Positions 7,571-16,549 of a DNA stretch of 45,846 bases are shown one piece after another (the stretch's first letter is position 1; the number at the start of each line of letters is the position of its first letter). The notes under the pieces are model-generated. The model searched no databases and was not told the DNA's origin. It saw nothing but the letters and a program-made list of their open reading frames with translations. A program made the translations under genes and the position numbers. Source of the stretch: Paramesorhizobium salinisoli (GTDB lineage: Bacteria; Pseudomonadota; Alphaproteobacteria; Rhizobiales; Rhizobiaceae); NCBI RefSeq assembly GCF_003335045.1, contig NZ_QOZG01000016.1, positions 1-45,846 of the forward strand, in the 5' to 3' direction.

Positions 7571-7981
7571 TCAGTCAGCACGCTCAATTCTCACCGTGAT
7601 GGAACCGGGACGGTCAAAGATCGAAACATTGCCGGCGACCTTCCCGAGCACAATGATGCCAGGCGAAGGGACGCGACCATCCCGATAGTAGATCACGAAA
7701 TGATCGGAACTCCACAGCCCGAGCGTGCCGACCGAGAAGTCGCGCTGCCGTGTCTGTTCCGGCAATGGAGCCGGTAGATTGCCGGTCTTCTCCTGGCGAA
7801 GGTGGTCGCTCATCTCAATGGTAAGCGGCAACATCTGAGCAAGAGATTTTGCGGCTTCGTTATCGGCAAGATTGGCGGTGACCTCGCCCCAGTCTGATGA
7901 AATGCGAATACGTTCTTGAGCCATCGTGGGTCCAACCATTCCAAATGCAATAACGCCGGCGCTCAGCAGTGATTTCAGCAT
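7571..7981 (-). CDS. Secreted cyclophilin-like fold protein
   Basis: A 136-residue protein with a Sec signal peptide (MLKSLLSAGVIAFGMVGPTMAQ). The mature part (IRISSDWGEVTANLADNEAAKSL...GTLGLWSSDHFVIYYRDGRVPSPGIIVLGKV) matches the bacterial cyclophilin-like domain (PF18050-like). The family has the cyclophilin fold but no demonstrated proline isomerase role. It lies 65 bp downstream of the Tat-exported hydrolase gene on the same strand and is probably co-transcribed with it, so both products would work outside the cytoplasm. Confidence 0.7.
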   Translation of the reverse strand: MLKSLLSAGVIAFGMVGPTMAQERIRISSDWGEVTANLADNEAAKSLAQMLPLTIEMSDHLRQEKTGNLPAPLPEQTRQRDFSVGTLGLWSSDHFVIYYRDGRVPSPGIIVLGKVAGNVSIFDRPGSITVRIERAD

Positions 7982-8046
7982 GGCTCATTCCTCCGTTTTT
8001 ATGCAGATGGAGCCTGTTTCAGCAAGCGCAGGCCCCATCTCGCCAC

Positions 8047-9162
8047 TTACGCGGAGAGGTGCTGATTGAAGAAGTTGGTCAACTTCTCGAACGGAATCAG
8101 GTCCACACGGTCGTAGAGATCGACGTGACCGGCACCCTGGACCCAGACTAGTTCCTTCGGCTCGGCTGCCAGTCTGTAAGCTTCCTCGCTGAATTCCTTG
8201 GAATGCGCCTGATCGCCGCTGATGAACAGCATCGGGCGCGGCGAGATCGTCTCGATATCGTTGAACGGGTAAAAGTTCATGAACTTGACGTTGCTGGTCA
8301 GCGTCGGCTTGGTCGTTACCTGGTTGGAGACATCCACCGGGGTAAACTCTCCGCGGGGTGTCCGATAGAAGTCGTAGAACTCCCGCTGGATGGGATGCGT
8401 CGAAGCGGTCAGTTCGAGATCAGTTCCGCCCGTATACTGGATTTGGCCGCCTTCGAATTCGGAGTAGCGCTGCGCGGCCGCCGCCGCGATGATCTGCTTG
8501 CGCTGCTCGACGGAGAGCGAGTGATTGAGTGCGTTCCGGTTCGCCGCGCCCATGTCATACATGCTGACCGTGGCGATGGCGCGCATGCGCGGGTCGATCT
8601 TGGCGGCGCTGATGACGAAGCTGCCGCTGCCGCAAACACCAATCGCGCCAATGCGGTTGCGGTCCACGAACGCTCGTGTCCCGAGGAAGTCCACCGCCGC
8701 GCTGAATGCCTCGGCATAGACATCCGGCGAAACCATCTGTCGCGCTTCGCCCTCGCTTTCGCCCCAGAACGGCAGATCGATCGCCATGGCGACGAAGCCC
8801 TGCTCGGCCATCTTGGTGGCGTAGAGGGTCGCGCTCTGTTCCTTCACCGCACCCATTGGGTGGCCAACGACGATCGCCGGATGACGCGCATTGCGGTCGA
8901 GGTTCTTGGGAACGAGCAGATTCCCCGCGACATTCATCTGGTATTGGCTTTTGAAGGTGACTTTCTCCAGCGTCACCTGATCGCTCGTATAAAAATTGTT
9001 CGCACCATTGGACATGTCTTGAGCCTTTGCGAAGGTTAGGTTTCCAAGTGACATAGTACCGAATGCGGCGATGCCCGCCCCGGTCAGCTTCATCAACTCG
9101 CGCCGGTGGATGGTTCGGGCCGGCGCTTTCCGGTTTGTCGTATCAGGGGTGTTCGTAGGCAT
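8047..9162 (-). CDS. Tat-exported alpha/beta hydrolase (dienelactone hydrolase-like)
   Basis: A 371-residue protein. The N-terminus carries a twin-arginine signal (HRRELMKLTGAGIAAFGTMS), so it should reach the periplasm folded. The hydrolase body shows an oxyanion strand (HPAIVVGHPMGAVKEQSA), a nucleophile elbow GVCGSG with Cys in place of Ser, an acid in FISGDQAHS and a histidine in GAGHVDLYD. A Cys nucleophile recalls dienelactone hydrolases. The substrate is unknown. It precedes the cyclophilin-like gene and follows the broken MFS gene, all on one strand, with the LysR regulator divergent. Confidence 0.75.
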   Translation of the reverse strand: MPTNTPDTTNRKAPARTIHRRELMKLTGAGIAAFGTMSLGNLTFAKAQDMSNGANNFYTSDQVTLEKVTFKSQYQMNVAGNLLVPKNLDRNARHPAIVVGHPMGAVKEQSATLYATKMAEQGFVAMAIDLPFWGESEGEARQMVSPDVYAEAFSAAVDFLGTRAFVDRNRIGAIGVCGSGSFVISAAKIDPRMRAIATVSMYDMGAANRNALNHSLSVEQRKQIIAAAAAQRYSEFEGGQIQYTGGTDLELTASTHPIQREFYDFYRTPRGEFTPVDVSNQVTTKPTLTSNVKFMNFYPFNDIETISPRPMLFISGDQAHSKEFSEEAYRLAAEPKELVWVQGAGHVDLYDRVDLIPFEKLTNFFNQHLSA

Positions 9163-9214
9163 CTGTGATCTCCTGCAAGGTTAGCGTGGGTTTGAGATTG
9201 GCCGATCCTGCCGG

Positions 9215-9905
9215 TCATTCGGGTTTCAGCAGCCGCCGGCCACTGCCGATCAGTATGATTGCGAAGCCCGCGAGAACTGCACTGCCGATGAAGGTCGCGA
9301 CGATCGACATGCTGTCGAGCAGCAGCCCGCCGACCACGGCACCGAGCAGGATCGACGCCTGGATGGCTGCGACCATCAGGCTGCCGGCGGCCTCCGGGGC
9401 GTCGTCCGCGTTCTGCGACAGCCAAGTCATCCAGATCACCGACATTGCGGTGTTCATCGCGCCCCAGAGTGCGAGAAAACAGGCCCGCCGTGACCACCGA
9501 GCCGCCTAAAAGCAGGAGCCCCAGCGCCCAGAACCCGCCGATGCAGATGCCCAAGAGGGCGCGACCGATCATCAGCATCGGGAAATTTGGGGCTGCCGCA
9601 ACCAGAACCAGTGACAACAGCATGAGAGCCGTCATCGCGACCAGAATCCATTTGCGGTTCAGCGTTCCAGCGGCGGTGGTGATGACCAAGCTCGCCGCCA
9701 CCGCGAAGAGGCCGCTGATCGAAATCGCCTGTCCGGTCTGTCCCTCGGTTGCGCGCAGTCCTTTGGCCATCGGCGTCAGCAGGCTGACCGGCATGAATTC
9801 CGAGGCGGTCAGTATCGCCACGCAGAGCGCCATCGAGAGAACCGCGCCCCAGGCTGCGTCCGGTTTGCGACCTGCATCTGCCGTGGCGGCAATCGCCATA
9901 TTCAT
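9215..9905 (-). pseudogene. MFS transporter with internal deletion
   Basis: The first frame gives the N-terminal MFS segments (AAWGAVLSMALCVAILTASEF...GLRATEGQTGQAISISGLFAV...IGRALLGICIGGFWALGLLLL). The other frame then gives FLALWGAMNTAMSVIWMTWL through SGRRLLKPE, the last transmembrane segments. DHA1-type drug-efflux MFS proteins are about 390 residues; here only about 225 remain, and both a frameshift and the loss of the middle helices (about TM5-8) are evident. It is divergent from a LysR gene, a common regulator-exporter pairing, but export must be lost. Confidence 0.75.
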
Positions 9906-10033
9906 ACGCTCCTGCTGAAATGTTGCAGTGCAAATCTAATGGTTTTGACATAAAGCGATTACCCATCGAAATTGGCATGAACTAATCGACTACATCGAAT
10001 AATCTGTCGCGAGACGGCAAAAGAAGGAACCTC

Positions 10034-10927
10034 ATGGCCAGAACCGATCTCAATCAACTGACGTGGTTTCAGGCCGTCGCGGAGGAACGCAGCTTCACCA
10101 GGGCCGCGGCCAAGCTTGGCGTGGCGCAGTCGACGCTCAGCCACACGATCAAGCAGCTCGAAGCGCGAATGGGCATACGCCTCCTGACCCGTACCACGCG
10201 CAATGTCGCGACAACCGCCGCAGGAGAGCGGCTGTTACAGACGATCGCCCCGCGCATCGCCGAAATAGAGGATGAGATCGCGGCACTGATGGCCTTCCGC
10301 GAGAAACCGTCAGGCTCGATCAGGCTGACTTTGTCCGACCACGCGTTGGAAAGTGTGGTCTGGCCCAAGCTCAAGCCGGTCCTCAGCGCCTATCCCGATA
10401 TCGGTGTCGAACTGATCCTCGACAGCACGTTCCGCAACATCGTCGAGGAAGGCTTCGACGCCGGCATCCGGCTGGGGGAGAGTGTCGAAAAAGACATGAT
10501 CGCGGTGCGCATCGGTCCGGACTGGCGCCTAGTGGCCGTCGCGTCGCCCGGATATTTCGCCACCCGGGGCGTGCCGGAACACCCACAGGACTTAGTCAGG
10601 CACATCTGCATCAACATGCGCCACGAGACCGCCGGGGGCCTTTATGCCTGGGAGTTCGAGAAGAATGGGCAGGCGTTGCGTGTCCGCGTTGCTGGCCAGC
10701 TTACCTTCAACAATTCCTATGCCATGATCGACGCGGCGGTGAACGGCTACGGCATCGCCTATGTGCCCGAGAACATCGTGGAGCGGCACATCGCTTCGGG
10801 CCTGCTAGTGCAGGTTCTCGATGATTGGTCACCCTTCTTCGACGGCTATTTCCTCTACTACCCGAGCCGCCGTCAGAATCTTCCCGCGTTCAAGATCATC
10901 GTCGACGCGCTACGACATCGGGATTGA
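10034..10927 (+). CDS. LysR-family transcriptional regulator
   Basis: A 297-residue protein. The winged HTH occupies about residues 5-63 (LNQLTWFQAVAEERSFTRAAAKLGVAQSTLSHTIKQLE), with an effector-binding domain from about residue 90. It is preceded by AAGGAACC at a suitable distance. It diverges from the broken MFS gene and the hydrolase/cyclophilin genes across a 128-bp intergenic region, the usual layout for a LysR protein controlling the divergent operon. The inducer is unknown. Confidence 0.85.
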   Translation: MARTDLNQLTWFQAVAEERSFTRAAAKLGVAQSTLSHTIKQLEARMGIRLLTRTTRNVATTAAGERLLQTIAPRIAEIEDEIAALMAFREKPSGSIRLTLSDHALESVVWPKLKPVLSAYPDIGVELILDSTFRNIVEEGFDAGIRLGESVEKDMIAVRIGPDWRLVAVASPGYFATRGVPEHPQDLVRHICINMRHETAGGLYAWEFEKNGQALRVRVAGQLTFNNSYAMIDAAVNGYGIAYVPENIVERHIASGLLVQVLDDWSPFFDGYFLYYPSRRQNLPAFKIIVDALRHRD

Positions 10928-11276
10928 GGCAAGAGGATATTAACCCGCGCGATTGGCTCACGCCCAATTGGGAGGTTCTGGAGTGCAACAGAGTAGACAT
11001 AGTTCTCATCATCACCCGATGCGGCGCGCCAGGGGACAGCGCCCCCAAGCAACCGGCCCGGCCAGAGCGGAGGCCGGGCACATGTACCGGATCAGGACGT
11101 TAGGATCTGGATGCCCAAGGCCCGTGACGTCCTGATCGCCGTCTAAGGGGCAAGATGCAGTGCCGGTATGTCAATTCGGGTGATCCAACAGCGTCACGGG
11201 CGCGCTTGGCACAGCGGCGGAGTTCGCCACGAGCAGAGCGATAGATATTTCTGGGCGAGCTCAGCCTGCTGTTTTC
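10928..11276. other. Gene-free stretch with GC-rich hairpin
   Basis: After the LysR stop there is a perfect hairpin GCCCGGCC-N8-GGCCGGGC (11056-11079), perhaps ending the LysR transcript although no T-run follows. I see no supported gene here. Short open frames overlap with no family resemblance. Confidence 0.4.
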
Positions 11277-11879
11277 TTGAACGGGCTAAGTGCAGTGATC
11301 CGCAGCGGTCGGCGGCAGATACCTTCATCATTCGTATTGCCACTTTTGATCCTGTTGGATTCGGACTCTTGGACGGCGACCGAGCCGCGCCAGGTGTCCG
11401 AGACGAAGGTGATCGATCCTACGATTACACGCAGTTTCGCGATGGGGTGGCGCTGCTGGGCGACGAAAGGCGTCTTTCCCGACCGGCTAGACTGCCAGAT
11501 TGAAACCGACCGCGAGCGGATCGACGAAATCCTCCTGAGGCGACACGCCGGCACACGGGGCGGAGTCGGTTGCAACTCTTGGACAGACCGGATGACGGCC
11601 ACATTCGTCGAGTGGACCGGCAAGGGCAGCGGCGTGAACGTCGCTGACGAGATCGAAAAGCGCCTGGAGGCTGCCGGAATGTTGCCGGCGAAGAAGATAC
11701 CCTGGTCGACGGTCAACCGGCTTCTCTCCTCCGAAGGACTGCGCGATCGCGTCGGCATCAGCGTCAGCCGAAGCAAATTTCAGCTCACTCACCCTGAGTC
11801 TTTGGTGCTGCCCATTTTCCGACGCATCGCCGAGGATCTGACGAACCGCACTGTCGTGCTGGGCGACCCCTGCGCATAG
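11277..11879 (+). pseudogene. Unrecognised ORF, probable truncated gene
   Basis: An open frame of 200 codons whose second half looks like real protein (DRERIDEILLRRHAGTRGGV...SGVNVADEIEKRLEAAGMLPAKKIPWSTVNRLLSSEGLRDRVGI...LPIFRRIAEDLTNRTVVLGD), while the first 70 residues look arbitrary. KIPWSTVNRLLSSEGLRDRV could be a helix-turn-helix. It ends abruptly at GDPCA, about 50 bp before the 29-bp motif copy c, so it may be cut by a rearrangement there. I do not recognise the family. Confidence 0.4.
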
Positions 11880-11927
11880 GAGCAGGAAAGAGCCTGCGCG
11901 TGAAAAGGCGTAGTACCGGCGGCAATG

Positions 11928-11956
11928 GGCGGTGAAAAAGTTCGAATCGCTTACGG
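11928..11956. repeat. 29-bp dispersed motif, copy c
   Basis: GGCGGTGAAAAAGTTCGAAT followed by CGCTTACGG. It lies between the truncated ORF and the SDR gene cluster, again at an apparent junction. Confidence 0.5.
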
Positions 11957-11999
11957 TAGAATGGTGGACTTTGGCCCGAGGACCGCGGCATCGGGAACA

Positions 12000-12842
12000 T
12001 CAATGTGGCATCGTCTCTGTCGAAGAGCTATCTCGCCTGCAGAAAGATGCATCGGGTGAGCCGAGATACCGGGCGGCTGGTCTGTCGAGGGAGAGATGCG
12101 GCCCCAAATCGTGGCGGGCGTCGTCAAGAGCCTTCCAGAGGCCTTCGTTGCCGAGCGATGGTATCGTGACGAGTTCGCCAGCGTCGAAGCCGGAGAGCGC
12201 GGCATCGACCATCTGCCCTGCGTCCATCATCATTGCTGTGGGGATAACGGAGCTGTCGAAACCAGCGCGTTCGAAAATTTCAGTCTTGGTGAAGCCTGGC
12301 AGAACCGCTTGGATGCGGACGCCCTTGGGCCGCAGTTCGACATCGAGCGCCTGTGTGAGCGAGAGCACAAACGCCTTTCCGGCGGCATAGCTTCCGTTGA
12401 AGCGTTCTGGCATCAGAGCGACGACGGACGCGATGTTTATGATCGCTCCCGCGCCCTTGGCGGCGAATGTCTTTGCGGCGGCGACGGTGAGGGCATGCAG
12501 GACATCGACGTTGAGATGCACCATTCGGCCGAGAGTGTCCTCACTGGCGTCCAGGACATTGCCGCTCGGCCCGATGCCGGCGCTGTTGACGAGAAGTTCG
12601 ATATTCTCGTCTTCTCGGATGCGCTTGAGAAGGATGTCTAGGTCGCTGTGCTTGCTCAAGTCGAGAGGCAGTGGCGTGATGGCGACTGCGTAACTCTCAG
12701 TCAGGTGGTTGGCGGCGTTGCGCAGCCTTTCAAGATCTCGTGCGACCATGATGAGGTCATAACCTCGGGCGGCGAGCCTGTCGGCGTAAACTGAACCGAT
12801 GCCGGAGGATGCTCCAGTGACGATGGCGATGGATTTGGTCAT
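12000..12842 (-). CDS. Short-chain dehydrogenase/reductase
   Basis: A 280-residue SDR. It has the cofactor motif TGASSGIG near the start, NSAG at about 90, and SYAAGKAF supplying the catalytic Tyr and Lys (Y-x-A-x-K). It resembles the cytoplasmic oxidoreductases with C-terminal KALDDARHDLGPHLS found near alpha/beta hydrolases. The last 20 residues (SPDASFCRRDSSSTETMPH) look unlike the family and may come from a small frameshift or from the junction near 11956. The substrate is unknown. It is the last gene of the same-strand run that starts with the large regulator. Confidence 0.75.
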   Translation of the reverse strand: MTKSIAIVTGASSGIGSVYADRLAARGYDLIMVARDLERLRNAANHLTESYAVAITPLPLDLSKHSDLDILLKRIREDENIELLVNSAGIGPSGNVLDASEDTLGRMVHLNVDVLHALTVAAAKTFAAKGAGAIINIASVVALMPERFNGSYAAGKAFVLSLTQALDVELRPKGVRIQAVLPGFTKTEIFERAGFDSSVIPTAMMMDAGQMVDAALSGFDAGELVTIPSLGNEGLWKALDDARHDLGPHLSLDRPAARYLGSPDASFCRRDSSSTETMPH

Positions 12843-12917
12843 AGTGATCTCCTTCAGATGGCTGACTAGGACTTCGGGCGAACCGCGCAGGGGCTTCTCG
12901 GTCGCGCCCGTCAGGCT

Positions 12918-13739
12918 TCAAGCGGCATTGCCAATTGAGAGATTGGCAACATTGGACGTAACAAGGCGTGCATGGCGCACCGCCCAGTCGAGCGCAAAAT
13001 CGGCGACCTCTTCCCAGCCCGCGTCGATGCAGATGAAATGCGAACGGTCCTCGAATATCTTGAGGGCAGTGTGAGATGCGGCACGCTTCTGCTTTTCGTA
13101 GATCGCCTTAGTCATGCTCGCGTCGGCGATGAGGTCGAAGCCGCCGCCAATGAGGAGCAGCGGGGCGCGGTCGGGATTGTCCCAGCGGATCTTTCCGACC
13201 GAAGTCAGGATGCCGTCCCAGTAGACCTTGCCCGCAGTCGGGACGATATAGCGGTCGTAGTAATAGTCGACGTTATCCTTCGGGAGCGTATTGGCGAAGC
13301 GCTTACCGAAGAACTCGCGCGACATGTGCATGGTTCGCTTCCAACTGCCCCAGGAACACAGCACCGGGAGAGCAGAGACGATCGAATGGATGCCGAGCCG
13401 AATTCCGGTCGTCGGCGCGGGGTCAATCGCGACGCCGGCGACGCCGAGACCACGGTCGAGCAGTATCTGGGTCCACACCCCGCCGGCCGAATGGCCAATG
13501 ATGATAGGCTGCTCGGGCAGTTTGCGGATTTCCGCCTCGAAGTGCTCGACGATTCCCTTCACACCGATTGTCTTGAGCATGGGATGCGGATTGGCACGCA
13601 GATCAGCCGGATCGCGGTCGTCATAAGGCCAGTTCGGGGTCACAACGGTGTAGCCTTTGGCTTCGTAGCGGGCCTTGAAGCCTTCCCAGCTCTTGGCATT
13701 CAGCCAGGCTCCGTGGATGAGCATAATTGTCTTCGTCAT
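12918..13739 (-). CDS. Alpha/beta hydrolase
   Basis: A 273-residue cytoplasmic hydrolase. It starts MTKTIMLIHGAWLNAKSWEG, with the HG oxyanion motif, the nucleophile elbow GHSAGG, an acid near GGGFDLIAD and a histidine in EDRSHFICID. The start at 13739 has AAGGAGA at good spacing; the frame is open further upstream but without a ribosome-binding site. It lies 38 bp downstream of the Tat-signal hydrolase gene and is probably in its operon. The family includes esterases and lactonases; the substrate is not predictable. Confidence 0.75.
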   Translation of the reverse strand: MTKTIMLIHGAWLNAKSWEGFKARYEAKGYTVVTPNWPYDDRDPADLRANPHPMLKTIGVKGIVEHFEAEIRKLPEQPIIIGHSAGGVWTQILLDRGLGVAGVAIDPAPTTGIRLGIHSIVSALPVLCSWGSWKRTMHMSREFFGKRFANTLPKDNVDYYYDRYIVPTAGKVYWDGILTSVGKIRWDNPDRAPLLLIGGGFDLIADASMTKAIYEKQKRAASHTALKIFEDRSHFICIDAGWEEVADFALDWAVRHARLVTSNVANLSIGNAA

Positions 13740-13777
13740 TGGAATTCTCCTTGTCTCGCTGCTTGAGCTGAGGTGTG

Positions 13778-14764
13778 TCAGGACGAGGACTTGAAGAACG
13801 CCAGGAGATCGGCGTTGACCACGTCCGGATGGGTTGTGCACATGCCGTGGGGCAAGCCCGCGTAGGTCTTGAGTGTGCCGTTCTTCAGCAGCTTGGCCGA
13901 CAGCGGCGCGGAGTCGGCGTAAGGCACGATCTGGTCGTCGTCCCCGTGCATAACTAGGACCGGGAGATCGATCTTCTTGAGGTCTTCGGTGAAGTCGGTT
14001 TCCGAGAAGGCCTTGATGCAGTCATAGTGCGCCTTGGCACCCCCCATCATGCCCTGCCGCCACCAATTCTGGATCACGCCCTCGGAGATTTCGGACCCCG
14101 GACGGTTGAAGCCGTAGAACGGACCTGCGGGCACGTCGCGGAAGAACTGGGCGCGGTTGGCGATCAGCGCAGCGCGGAAGCCGTCGAACACCTCGATCGG
14201 CAACCCGCCGGGGTTCTTCTCGGACTTGACCATAATCGGTGGGACGGCACCGATGATGACCGCCTTGGATACGCGGCCCGGCTTGGAGCGGGCGACGTAA
14301 TGGACGACTTCGCCGCCACCCGTGGAGTGACCAACATGGATGGCCTCCTTGAGATTGAGCTTTTCGGCCAGCGCCGCGACGTCTGCGGCGTAGGTATCCA
14401 TCTCGTTGCCGGTATCCGTCTGCGTTGAGCGGCCGTGGCCACGGCGGTCATGCGCAATGACGCGGAACCCTTGGCCGAGGAAGAACATCATCTGGTTGTC
14501 CCAGTCGTCCGCCGAGAGCGGCCAACCATGATGGAAGACGATTGCCTGGGCGTCCTTCTGACCCCAGTCCTTATAAAAGATTTCAGTGCCATCGTTGGTG
14601 GTGATGTAGGACATGGTGGAGCTTCCCTGTTCGAGTGCGGTGGATGCGGTAGCGGCCGGAGCCGGTTTCGGAAGAGTCGCGACGGCGAGCGCCGCACCTC
14701 CGCCGATAAGAAGATCACGCCGCGTTGCTGTGACCGAGGGCAGCGAGATGACTGTCGCTTTCAT
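13778..14764 (-). CDS. Tat-signal alpha/beta hydrolase, chloroperoxidase-like
   Basis: A 328-residue protein with a twin-arginine signal ([20 protein letters not shown]) followed by a typical cofactor-free haloperoxidase/esterase body: [25 protein letters not shown], nucleophile elbow GHSTGG, acid in [10 protein letters not shown] and His in [10 protein letters not shown]. These enzymes are Ser hydrolases that can also perhydrolyse acids. An internal Met ([16 protein letters not shown]) marks where cytoplasmic relatives begin, so the signal is an addition. It follows the terminator at 14891, so it likely starts its own transcript. Confidence 0.8.
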   Translation of the reverse strand: MKATVISLPSVTATRRDLLIGGGAALAVATLPKPAPAATASTALEQGSSTMSYITTNDGTEIFYKDWGQKDAQAIVFHHGWPLSADDWDNQMMFFLGQGFRVIAHDRRGHGRSTQTDTGNEMDTYAADVAALAEKLNLKEAIHVGHSTGGGEVVHYVARSKPGRVSKAVIIGAVPPIMVKSEKNPGGLPIEVFDGFRAALIANRAQFFRDVPAGPFYGFNRPGSEISEGVIQNWWRQGMMGGAKAHYDCIKAFSETDFTEDLKKIDLPVLVMHGDDDQIVPYADSAPLSAKLLKNGTLKTYAGLPHGMCTTHPDVVNADLLAFFKSSS

Positions 14765-14890
14765 GTTCGTCTCCTTGGCGGCGTGAATGCCTCTGTTCGA
14801 CGAGATGAAGCGTGGCGGAGCTGGCAGCTTAACGCGAGTTAAGGGCCGTAAATCTCTGAGAATCGAAGTTCCAGGTGGTGTGCAGCGTAT

Positions 14891-14925
14891 AAAGAAAAGG
14901 GACCCGGCCGTGCAGGCCCGGTCCC
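14891..14925 (-). terminator. Rho-independent terminator after MBL gene
   Basis: On the minus strand, GGGACCGGGCC, a 5-base loop and GGCCGGGTCCC (one mismatch) are followed by CTTTTCTTT. It lies 26 bases past the stop of the metallo-hydrolase gene and should separate it from the next hydrolase gene. Confidence 0.75.
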
Positions 14926-14950
14926 TCTCACGAACACGATCGGACTCTCG

Positions 14951-15886
14951 TCAGGCTGCCACGAACCTGTAGGCATTGCCCTTTATCTCGGCGTATCCCA
15001 CGCCTGGATAGGTCCAATGGTAGCCAAGCAACTTCAGCTTTTCATTTGCGGCGCGGTCGAGCAGATCGCGCCGATTCTTGAGTGCAAGCTCCGCGTCGGT
15101 GTCGAATCCGAAATGCCACTGAGGATGCTGGAAGAAGATGACGTCGTTTGTGCAGGCGTCACCCGTGACAATGAGGTTGTCACGGCCGGCGAGTTCGATC
15201 GAGATATGGCCAGGCGTGTGGCCAGGCGTATTGACGACCGACATCCCTGGGACGATCTCGTCACCCTCCTTCACGCGCGTGATGCGGTCCGCGACGGCGA
15301 ACAGGTCTCGTTGAGCGCCCTTGGCGAACCCATGGAGCGCCACCGGCCGACGCATTTCGAAGTCCTTGTCGGTCCAGAAATCCCACTCGGCCTGACCGAT
15401 AAAGTACTTGGCGTTGGGATAGAGGACCTTCCCGTCGGCAGTGGTCGTTGCGCCTGAGTGGTCGGGATGGGCGTGAGTGAACACGACCTTGGTGATCGAC
15501 GCAGGATCGACTCCGGTTGACCTGAGATTGTCCGCAAGCCGCCCGCTACTCGGCTGAAAGTTACCACCGGCCCCGTTGTCGATCAGAATTAGGTCATTGC
15601 CGTAGCGGATCAAGGGAACATTCGCTTGGACCCGCGCGCCCGTCTTGTCGCCGCCCATGGACCTCAGGATCGGTTCACGAACCTCGGGTGTGGCGTCGGG
15701 GAGCAGGATGTCCGCTGAAAGCGTGAGAAAGCCGTCGCTGAATACCGCGATGTCGAAATCACCGTGGTCAAATCGATGTATGGCCTGGGCATGAGCCGGT
15801 ACTCCGGCCACGCCCGCCAGCGCCGCGCCGGCCGCAAGCGAGAAGAACTCCCTTCGATTGATCGAGTTTGGGTAAAAATTGGTCAT
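14951..15886 (-). CDS. Tat-signal metallo-beta-lactamase-fold hydrolase
   Basis: A 311-residue protein. I use the Met at 15886 because the product then begins MTNFYPNSINRREFFSLAAG, a clear twin-arginine signal. The metal site is HAHPDH (motif HxHxDH), with further ligands in VNTPGHTPGH and VTGDACTND, and a C-terminal His in LLGYHWTYPG. The fold covers lactonases, glyoxalases and arylsulfatases; the nearest general look is of quorum-quenching lactonase-type proteins, but I cannot assign a substrate. It lies between the DsrE-like gene and a terminator. Confidence 0.8.
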   Translation of the reverse strand: MTNFYPNSINRREFFSLAAGAALAGVAGVPAHAQAIHRFDHGDFDIAVFSDGFLTLSADILLPDATPEVREPILRSMGGDKTGARVQANVPLIRYGNDLILIDNGAGGNFQPSSGRLADNLRSTGVDPASITKVVFTHAHPDHSGATTTADGKVLYPNAKYFIGQAEWDFWTDKDFEMRRPVALHGFAKGAQRDLFAVADRITRVKEGDEIVPGMSVVNTPGHTPGHISIELAGRDNLIVTGDACTNDVIFFQHPQWHFGFDTDAELALKNRRDLLDRAANEKLKLLGYHWTYPGVGYAEIKGNAYRFVAA

Positions 15887-15989
15887 CGACGTGTCTCCGA
15901 TAGGATGGATAGAACACGTCAATTCTGGGAGCGTGCTTGCGTACTGCCGAGTCAATGGTTGTGAATCGATGCGAAAGAGCCCCATCTTC

Positions 15990-16466
15990 TCACTCAAAGA
16001 TGGAGGTTAGCCAGTCAAAGTCGACAGCCGAATTCCGAACGATGAGCAAGCCTCGACCATTTTGGCGGGCTGGCGTACCATGCGGAAGCACAACTTTCTT
16101 GCCCTCGTCGAGAAACAACAACTTCAGAGCATTCGCAGGACCAAGGTCGGTTGGCTCTGCAAGAAAGAAAATCGCAAAGTCGAAGTCATCTACGACGATC
16201 TGCTCGATCGTGAGCGCGTCCGCGATGTCGCTCCGAGCCGTTTTATCGCTTAGAAATCTTGCGATCTCAGGCTCGTCCGTAAACTTGCGCATGTGGCCGG
16301 CTACAGCGGGGAAGCCACCGCCTTCGCAGGCGAACACGACCTCCACTCCTGAACGTCGGAGGGCATTGTAGGTCATTGCGAGGTCGAGAGTGAGATTTCT
16401 GTTGGAAAAACCCACTCGATCTTCGCCGTCCAATACGATCAGCACTCTGAATTGAACGGTCGCCAT
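15990..16466 (-). CDS. DsrE/DsrF-like protein
   Basis: A 158-residue protein beginning MATVQFRVLIVLDGEDRVGF. The layout (TYNALRRSGVEVVFACEGGG, then LSDKTARSDIADALTIEQIVVDDFDFAIFF) resembles the DsrE-like Rossmann fold, in which a Cys often carries sulfur; a Cys is present in FACEGGG. I chose the Met at 16466, since upstream codons overlap the regulator gene and have no family resemblance. The gene lies 83 bp downstream of the large regulator and upstream of the metallo-hydrolase on the same strand. Confidence 0.6.
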   Translation of the reverse strand: MATVQFRVLIVLDGEDRVGFSNRNLTLDLAMTYNALRRSGVEVVFACEGGGFPAVAGHMRKFTDEPEIARFLSDKTARSDIADALTIEQIVVDDFDFAIFFLAEPTDLGPANALKLLFLDEGKKVVLPHGTPARQNGRGLLIVRNSAVDFDWLTSIFE

Positions 16467-16549
16467 GCCAATGCCTCTTTGCCCGCAGATTATTGGCGCG
16501 GCTCTGGGCGAGCCAGTGAGGAGTTGTAAATCTGTGTAAAGGGGACCGA

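Noticed and set aside
9215-9457. A separate small membrane protein gene
   Set aside because: It matches the C-terminal helices of the same MFS family as the upstream frame, so it is the tail of one broken gene.
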